This document shows, piece after piece, positions 5,884 to 10,580 of a stretch of 10,580 nt of DNA. This stretch comes from Candidatus Zixiibacteriota bacterium (lineage in GTDB: Bacteria; Zixibacteria; MSB-5A5; GN15; FEB-12): positions 1-10,580 of the forward strand of contig JACZYS010000070.1 in assembly GCA_022570975.1 (NCBI GenBank). Reading direction: 5' to 3'. The notes beneath the pieces were generated by a model that was not told the origin of the DNA, did not search any database, and was given only the letters and a program-made list of their open reading frames with translations. How positions within the stretch are numbered: the first letter of the stretch is position 1; each line of letters starts with the position of its first letter. The position numbers were made by a program, and so were the translations under genes.

Positions 5884-6639
5884 CTACCCCTTAATTCTCT
5901 GTAGTCTGATTGAAAAAACTGCTCCGCCCTCGGGGTGATCATCAGCTAAGATTGTGCCTTTCATTTCTGTTGCCGCAATTTTGCAAAAATAAAGTCCCAA
6001 CCCCACTCCCCTGTGCTTTCCCTGTAAACGCATATGTGTCTGTCCAAACTGCTCAAACAGTTCATCCGGAGAAATTCCTTCCAGTCCTTGCCCGGAGTCT
6101 TTGATATGTATATAGTGTGATTCTTCAGTTGTTTCAGTATAAATTTTTATTTCACCGCCAGAGGGTGTATGCCTGATAGCATTGAATAAGAGATTATCGA
6201 TTGTACGTTTCAAAAGTTTTGTGTCCGCAAGAACTTGGGTGCTGCCTGAATTATCTTCAAAAGAAAAATTTATTTCATTTTCTGTTGCCGATGACAGTGA
6301 AAGCAAAATTGCGTTTTCTATGATGTCATGAGCATTTACGGTTTCAAGATTTACCGACAGCTTCGCTTTTCCTGATTTTGCAACGGCCATAATATCATAA
6401 ATGATTGACTCTGCTCTTTCAAGTGAGATTCTTGAGGATGATATCAATCGTCTATGCAGCTCTTTGGAGCTGTCCAGCTTGCCTTCATCAAGGAGCTTCA
6501 AAATATATTTCATGGAAGCGAGCGGAGACTCAATATCATGAATAAATAACGAAAAAATTTCCAGCCAGTTTTCTTCCTGATGAGAAGTCTGGGAGTCAGT
6601 GTTTTTTTCTGAGGTAGCGGCTTTTTTGATTTTTGCCAT
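5884..6639 (-). CDS. Soluble histidine kinase without a sensor domain
   Basis: A 251-residue protein with no membrane segment and no PAS, GAF or receiver domain. After a polar N-terminus of about 24 residues comes a HisKA-like dimerisation helix with the probable phosphoacceptor H34 in FIHDIESPLASMKYILKLL. The HATPase_c domain (about 136-247) has the N box around N153 (LLFNAIRHTPSGG), G1 DSGQGL (181-186), an F-box-like LFEQFGQ (194-200) and G2 GVGLGLYFCKIAA (211-223). All ATP-binding boxes are present, so it should autophosphorylate. Its likely phosphoacceptor is the receiver domain of the CheV-like protein encoded 3 bp downstream; the Shine-Dalgarno of that gene is built into the last codons here (AAG GGG TAG). 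What signal it senses is not visible; input may come through a partner such as the CheW domain. Start is the first ATG, with a poor Shine-Dalgarno. Confidence 0.88.
   Translation of the reverse strand: MAKIKKAATSEKNTDSQTSHQEENWLEIFSLFIHDIESPLASMKYILKLLDEGKLDSSKELHRRLISSSRISLERAESIIYDIMAVAKSGKAKLSVNLETVNAHDIIENAILLSLSSATENEINFSFEDNSGSTQVLADTKLLKRTIDNLLFNAIRHTPSGGEIKIYTETTEESHYIHIKDSGQGLEGISPDELFEQFGQTHMRLQGKHRGVGLGLYFCKIAATEMKGTILADDHPEGGAVFSIRLQRIKG
5887..5892 (-). promoter_or_regulatory. Ribosome binding site of the CheV-like gene inside the kinase 3' end
   Basis: AAGGGG (5892-5887) forms the last two sense codons of the soluble histidine kinase, followed by TAG and then, 6 nt from the Shine-Dalgarno, the ATG at 5880. 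Such a layout usually means translational coupling, which supports the two proteins working as a pair. Confidence 0.7.
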
Positions 6640-6782
6640 AATTTTCTATTGTAATTGCCCTATTTTTTCAATTGCTGAGTTGTCTATTGCTATAAAATAA
6701 ATTATCGGTCAGGAAGCTGATTTCTTAAAGGTCAGACCAGAAAAAAGAACAAATGACGGGCTTTGGCAACTCTTTGAATTTA

Positions 6783-8990
6783 TTACATTGACATTTTGGA
6801 GAGTCTGATTGAGTTTAGAACTACGAAAAGAGAGGAAACAGACATAGCCCCGGCCGCTACAATTGGGGTAAGTGACCAGCCAAAAGTAGGGTAGAACAGG
6901 CCGGCGGCCAGGGGAATGGCCAAAATATTATATATGAAGGCCCAGAACAGATTTTGTTTTATTACTTTGAGGCTGTTTTTTGCAATTTTTATCATTTTTG
7001 TCAGTGATTTTAAATCTGATTTAACTAAGACTACATCGGCTGACTCTATTGCAATATCGGTGCCAGAGCCAATAGCAATGCCAACATCTGCCATGGCCAG
7101 AGCCGGAGCGTCATTTATGCCATCGCCAACCATGCCGACCTTGAAACCGGATTTTGAATATGACTCAACAATAAATTTTTTCTGGTCCGGTTTAATCTCA
7201 GCTTCAAAATCAGTGAGAGCCAGGGTTTTTGCGATTCCGGAGGCTGTTTGATAATTGTCTCCGGAAAGCATAGTTACTTTTTCCATATATTTTTTCAACT
7301 CTTTTACAACTTCAAACGCTTCCGGGCGCAGTTTATCAGCCAGGGAGATAATCCCAATTATTATAGAGTCAATAGCTGCAAATATGACCGTTCTCCCTTT
7401 TTCCATCTCTTTAGCAGCATCATTTAATGATTGTCCAAAACTTACTTTTTCTTTTTCCATCATTGACTTGTTGCCAACTAGAAGCTGTCTGTTTTCACAT
7501 TCAGCTTTCAAGCCAAAACCGGGAAGTGCCGTGACGTTTCTGACCACCGTTTTATCTATCTGATTAAATTTCATATGAGTTACAATTGCTTTTGCAATTG
7601 GATGCTCAGACTGACTTTCCGCCGATCCCACCATTCTGATTAAATTTCTCTGGGAGAACTGCCCATATATTTTGATGTCCATAACTTCCAACTGACCATA
7701 CGTAAGAGTTCCGGTTTTGTCCATGAGCATTAAGTTCAACTTGCTTATCGCTTCCATAACATCCCCTCCCTTAATAATGATTCCCTCTCTTGCTGCTCTT
7801 GCAGAGCCGGTCAAAATTGCCGTAGGTGTGGCAAGACCCAGAGCACAGGGACAGGCAATTATCAAAACAGAAATGACGCTCTTTATCAGCATTGGATTTG
7901 TGGGATCAAAAAAGTACCAGCCAATAAAAGTTGCTATTGCAATTAACAATACGATGGGAACAAAGACCGATGAAACTCGGTCAGCAAGTTTCTGCACCGG
8001 GGCCGATTTTGCCTGAGCTTCAGTAACCAGTTTTATTATCGATGCTAAGAAACTCTGGTTCTGCTCTTTGGTTGTCTGAAACTTGAAAGAGAAATTACCG
8101 TTTAGTGAACCGCCAAAAATTTCATCACCGGTTTTCTTTTCTACCGGAAGAGATTCACCGGTTAACATTGATTCATCAATATTAGGCTGGCCTTCAATTA
8201 TCTTTCCATCGGCCGGAATTTTTTCTCCCGGCTTTACAAGAATAATCATATCTTTTTTAATAGAAGCAGAATCCATTTCAATTTCTACACCGTTTATAAT
8301 GGCCGTGGCGGTTATTGGTCTGAGCATCATCAGAGACTTTATTGCCTGCCCGGCCTTACCTTTTGAAATAGTTTCCAGGTATTTGCCCAGTAATATCAGA
8401 GTGATAATCATAGCGGCTGATTCAAAAAACAGACTGTTATTGACGCCGGTGTTAAATGAGAGATACAAAAGATAAATGCTAAAACTATATGCGGTTACTG
8501 TTCCCATCGCAATTAAGCTGTTCATGTTTGCCCGGAAATGACGCGTTTGTTTTATGGCGTCCAGCAAAATTTCTTTGCCGCCAAAAACCATTACCAATGA
8601 AGCAAACAAAGCTTGCATGATGCCGTCTGTTTGGTAGGAGAACAAAAATGAGTCATTGAGCATTGACCATAATGACAGAAAGACAATTGGGAGAGTAAAC
8701 AGAAATGAGATTCTTAACCTGATGCCGTAGTTTACAATTGCCTTTTCATTCGTTTCAAAAAGGTCAGAGTCACTTTCTGTTGCTTCATAGCCCAATTCTT
8801 TAATAATGGAAATAATCCGGTTGTTATCTACAACTGAAGGGTTGTAGTCAATATGGGCGGAATTTAAAGCAAGATTAATTCTGGACTCAGTAACCCCCTC
8901 CTGCTTGGTTAAAGTCTTGTTGATACTGCTGACGCAGCTGGCACAATGCATTCCGCCGATTTTAAGCTTCAGCTGTTTGGTGCTGATCAT
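6783..8990 (-). CDS. copA: Cu(I)-exporting P1B-type ATPase (CopA-like)
   Basis: A 735-residue heavy-metal ATPase of the inner membrane, pumping copper out of the cytoplasm at the cost of ATP. One N-terminal metal-binding domain has GGMHCASC (C16, C19). Six to eight membrane helices follow, with the actuator motif TGES (277-280), the transmembrane metal site CPC (380-382), the phosphorylated D424 in DKTGTLT, SEHP (461-464), the nucleotide-domain GFGL (491-494) and GDGINDAP (622-629). The last helices carry YN (687-688) and MSVSS (716-720), the pair that marks Cu(I)/Ag(I) specificity (P1B-1). Length is typical for single-HMA CopA. ATG at 8990 has GGAAAG 7 nt upstream. The gene lies 50 bp after the ECF sigma gene and 143 bp before the soluble kinase. 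No CopZ chaperone, CsoR or CueR regulator gene is nearby. The 143-bp gap after it has no convincing terminator. Confidence 0.95.
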   Translation of the reverse strand: MISTKQLKLKIGGMHCASCVSSINKTLTKQEGVTESRINLALNSAHIDYNPSVVDNNRIISIIKELGYEATESDSDLFETNEKAIVNYGIRLRISFLFTLPIVFLSLWSMLNDSFLFSYQTDGIMQALFASLVMVFGGKEILLDAIKQTRHFRANMNSLIAMGTVTAYSFSIYLLYLSFNTGVNNSLFFESAAMIITLILLGKYLETISKGKAGQAIKSLMMLRPITATAIINGVEIEMDSASIKKDMIILVKPGEKIPADGKIIEGQPNIDESMLTGESLPVEKKTGDEIFGGSLNGNFSFKFQTTKEQNQSFLASIIKLVTEAQAKSAPVQKLADRVSSVFVPIVLLIAIATFIGWYFFDPTNPMLIKSVISVLIIACPCALGLATPTAILTGSARAAREGIIIKGGDVMEAISKLNLMLMDKTGTLTYGQLEVMDIKIYGQFSQRNLIRMVGSAESQSEHPIAKAIVTHMKFNQIDKTVVRNVTALPGFGLKAECENRQLLVGNKSMMEKEKVSFGQSLNDAAKEMEKGRTVIFAAIDSIIIGIISLADKLRPEAFEVVKELKKYMEKVTMLSGDNYQTASGIAKTLALTDFEAEIKPDQKKFIVESYSKSGFKVGMVGDGINDAPALAMADVGIAIGSGTDIAIESADVVLVKSDLKSLTKMIKIAKNSLKVIKQNLFWAFIYNILAIPLAAGLFYPTFGWSLTPIVAAGAMSVSSLFVVLNSIRLSKMSM

Positions 8991-9023
8991 TGTAAATCTT
9001 TCCAGTTTATGTTCAATTGAAGA

Positions 9024-9052
9024 ATAATGGTATCTTAATGTCAGTTAGTCAA
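9024..9052 (-). promoter_or_regulatory. Putative promoter for copA
   Basis: Minus-strand TTGACT (9052-9047), a 17-bp spacer, then CATTAT (9029-9024): 5/6 and 4/6 of the sigma70 consensus. The -35 overlaps the last codons of the sigma factor gene. The 17-bp spacer is normal, not the 19 bp expected for a MerR/CueR-controlled copper promoter, so I see no sign of CueR control. Just downstream, TTCAATTGAA (9012-9021) is a 10-bp palindrome that might be an operator or chance. Confidence 0.4.
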
Positions 9053-9706
9053 GAAAGAGGTTAAGACTTTTGCATCTTTATTTGTCATTTCTTTTTTTAT
9101 GGAATTGCGGGCTTTTTTGAGGTTATAAAAAAGTGTGGCCCGGGGGATTTCAAGCATTACGGCGGCATCTTTAACCTTGCAGCCCAGAATATCAATTAAG
9201 TAAAATGCGGATTTTTGGTTCTCTCCCAGCCTGTTTGCAATTTCATTCAGCCGTTCATTGAACCTCTTTTGTATGAAGAGCTTTTCCGGGGAATAGGAAT
9301 CTGAAGCTTGAAGGTTATAATAATTTTCAATCGGCTCAAATGAGGCTCTTTTATGTTTTCTAACATTATCAATGGCAACATTCCGGGTTATCCGAAAAAT
9401 CCAAGTGGAAAAATTTCGGCTCTTGTCATATCTCCAGAGGTTGTTTGCGACTTTCAAGAAAACGAGTTGCGAGACATCCATAGCTTCTTCGTAATTGCGA
9501 ACAATGCTATACGCAAAAGAAACAACCTGTGGGTGATATTTCTTTAACAGATTGGAAAAAGCTTTATCATTGCCTGTAAGGGACAGATCAACCAACCAGT
9601 GGGTGTATAATTCTCCGTTGAAAATGTGATTGTTATCCGGTTCGTTTTGCCTGATTTTCATTTTAACGTCGCTTCTCAAATAAACCTCATTTCTTTCTAC
9701 AAACAT
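9041..9706 (-). CDS. ECF-type RNA polymerase sigma factor
   Basis: A 221-residue sigma-70 family protein of the extracytoplasmic-function type. Region 2 (about 48-120) contains FSNLLKKYHPQVVSFAYSIV (50-69), the DVSQLVFLKV helix (77-86) and SRNFSTWIFRITRNVAIDNV (96-115), which recognises the -10 element and opens DNA. After a linker, region 4 (about 152-206) has KVKDAAVMLEIPRATLFYNL (177-196), a helix-turn-helix for the -35 element. Regions 1 and 3 are missing, as usual for ECF factors. The start is uncertain: ATG at 9706 gives a rather long N-terminus and has no good Shine-Dalgarno; an internal ATG at 9661 would remove 15 residues without touching region 2. No anti-sigma gene follows; the next gene is copA, 50 bp on. 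The trigger and regulon cannot be read from this sequence. Confidence 0.92.
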   Translation of the reverse strand: MFVERNEVYLRSDVKMKIRQNEPDNNHIFNGELYTHWLVDLSLTGNDKAFSNLLKKYHPQVVSFAYSIVRNYEEAMDVSQLVFLKVANNLWRYDKSRNFSTWIFRITRNVAIDNVRKHKRASFEPIENYYNLQASDSYSPEKLFIQKRFNERLNEIANRLGENQKSAFYLIDILGCKVKDAAVMLEIPRATLFYNLKKARNSIKKEMTNKDAKVLTSFLTN

Positions 9707-9892
9707 AACAGCCGGTTAACCTATTGGTTCCCTGACTGCAATTTTGGCGAGAGCAGAATATGCGACTGACTTAAAGTTGCAGGAGCATCCAAATGAATGT
9801 TTTAATCGAAAGAAATTGTAAGACTACTATATATCAATATAATCTAAATAAGATGTTATGCAATGTGTTAAGTGGATTACGAGAAAAATAGG
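9707..9892 (-). other. Intergenic region between peptidase and sigma factor genes
   Basis: A 186-bp AT-rich gap, the longest in the window. It should hold the sigma factor promoter; the best I see is TTGCAT with a 16-bp spacer to TATATT on the minus strand (around 9836-9863), which is a poor -35. No RNA gene, hairpin terminator for the peptidase gene, or small ORF is convincing here. Confidence 0.3.
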
Positions 9893-10580
9893 TTATTTTT
9901 CGTTGAGGATATATTTGGACGGATTGTAAAATTTGCCGTTTTTTATAATTTCGTAATGAAGATGAGGTCCGGTGGAATAACCGGTTGAACCCATCAGCCC
10001 AATGACATCTCCTCTTTTGACTTTTTGTCCTCGTTTAACTTTAATTTCTGAGAGGTGTCCATAACGTGTTTTGAATCCATAGCCATGGTTAATAACAATC
10101 AATTTCCCTAAGTCTGTAGATTTACTAAGATTGCTTATTTTACCGTCAGCCGTGGCAATAACCGGAGTTCCGTTACGGTTGGCAATATCCATTCCGCGGT
10201 GCATCTGTTTGTAGCCGGTGAATGGGTCATGCCTCAAACCATAGCCTCGCGAAAGCCAGCCTTTTGTAGGCCAGATTGAAGGAGTGTGATTGAGTTTCTT
10301 TTTTATATTTCTAAGAGCTTTCTCTACTTCATTATATTTTTCAAGTTCAAAGCGAGAAAGATTTAAAAGACGGTCAACTTCAATCTCAGAGCTATACGCA
10401 GCTTTTTCCAGCGGAGTCATTAAGTTTATTTCCGGTGAGGAGGATCCGCCAATACCAAGCAACCGCTCTTCTTCATCAACTTCCGGGAGATTAAAAAGAG
10501 ATCTGATTTTTATCTCTTGTTCCACCAGTCCGGTGTAGCGGCTTTCTACTTCGGCAAGGTTCCATCTGAGCTGTTCATAT
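9893..10580 (-). CDS. M23/LytM-family peptidoglycan endopeptidase, 5'-truncated by the window edge
   Basis: The frame is open to the right edge, giving the last 228 residues; the GTG at 10525 is internal, since in-frame coding sequence (YEQLRWNLAEVESRYTGL) continues upstream. The first ~95 visible residues are charged and helical, probably the end of a coiled coil. Then comes a LytM domain: WPTKGWLSRGYGLRHDPFTG, the first zinc ligands in MHRGMDIANRNGTPVIATADG, the HGYGFKTRYGHLS segment and the final HLHYE with the HxH pair. Zinc ligands H, D and H are all present, so the enzyme should cleave peptide cross-links in cell-wall peptidoglycan, or regulate such enzymes. The N-terminus, which would show a signal peptide or membrane anchor, is out of view. 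Such proteins with a coiled coil and LytM domain usually act in the periplasm or outside the cell. 186 bp separate it from the sigma factor gene. Confidence 0.93.
   Translation of the reverse strand, partial: YEQLRWNLAEVESRYTGLVEQEIKIRSLFNLPEVDEEERLLGIGGSSSPEINLMTPLEKAAYSSEIEVDRLLNLSRFELEKYNEVEKALRNIKKKLNHTPSIWPTKGWLSRGYGLRHDPFTGYKQMHRGMDIANRNGTPVIATADGKISNLSKSTDLGKLIVINHGYGFKTRYGHLSEIKVKRGQKVKRGDVIGLMGSTGYSTGPHLHYEIIKNGKFYNPSKYILNEK

Noticed and set aside
9893..10525. Complete peptidase gene starting with GTG at 10525
   Set aside because: In-frame coding sequence with coiled-coil character continues to the right edge, so the gene is cut by the window.
1..10580. CRISPR array, tRNA, rRNA, insertion sequence or prophage parts
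   Set aside because: No regularly spaced repeats, cloverleaf sequence, transposase, integrase or terminal inverted repeats were seen on either strand.

Overview
The window is a compact bacterial stretch in which every supported gene lies on the minus strand, so it is best read from the right end to the left. The bulk looks bacterial: S6, S18 and L9 ribosomal proteins, peptidyl-tRNA hydrolase, an ECF sigma factor, two-component proteins, a CheV-type coupling protein and a P1B-type copper ATPase. It is moderately AT-rich, gaps are short and RBSs are purine-rich. The gene order pth-rpsF-rpsR-DUF2232-rplI and the HK/RR style fit an uncultured Gram-negative-type lineage (FCB group or deltaproteobacterium-like), but this placement is tentative.

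Right part (10580-6783): the C-terminal part of an M23/LytM zinc peptidase with an N-terminal helical region runs off the right edge. It is followed by an ECF sigma factor with no recognisable anti-sigma gene beside it, and then, 50 bp later, by a CopA-like Cu(I)-exporting ATPase with its own likely promoter.

Middle (6639-4957): a two-gene unit made of a soluble histidine kinase without a sensor domain and, 3 bp downstream, a CheW+REC (CheV-like) protein. No other chemotaxis genes are in view. A 164-bp gap with a possible promoter and a 7-bp inverted repeat follows.

Left part (4792-1): a likely single transcription unit. A HAMP-less membrane histidine kinase overlaps an OmpR/PhoB-type response regulator by 14 bp, followed by pth, rpsF (with a long acidic low-complexity tail), rpsR (zinc-ligand version), a DUF2232 polytopic membrane protein and rplI. 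The ssb gene that often sits between rpsF and rpsR is absent. The arrangement couples a signal-transduction pair to translation genes.

The most striking feature is at the left end. The L9 reading frame changes identity near residues 131-142 (about positions 170-206). The remaining ~60 codons, to the window edge, read as part of an archaeal family-D DNA polymerase large subunit (DP2), with a different arginine codon preference. The simplest reading is a chimeric contig joining a bacterial genome to a (probably DPANN) archaeal one. A true recombination or gene fusion is the more exciting but less likely alternative.
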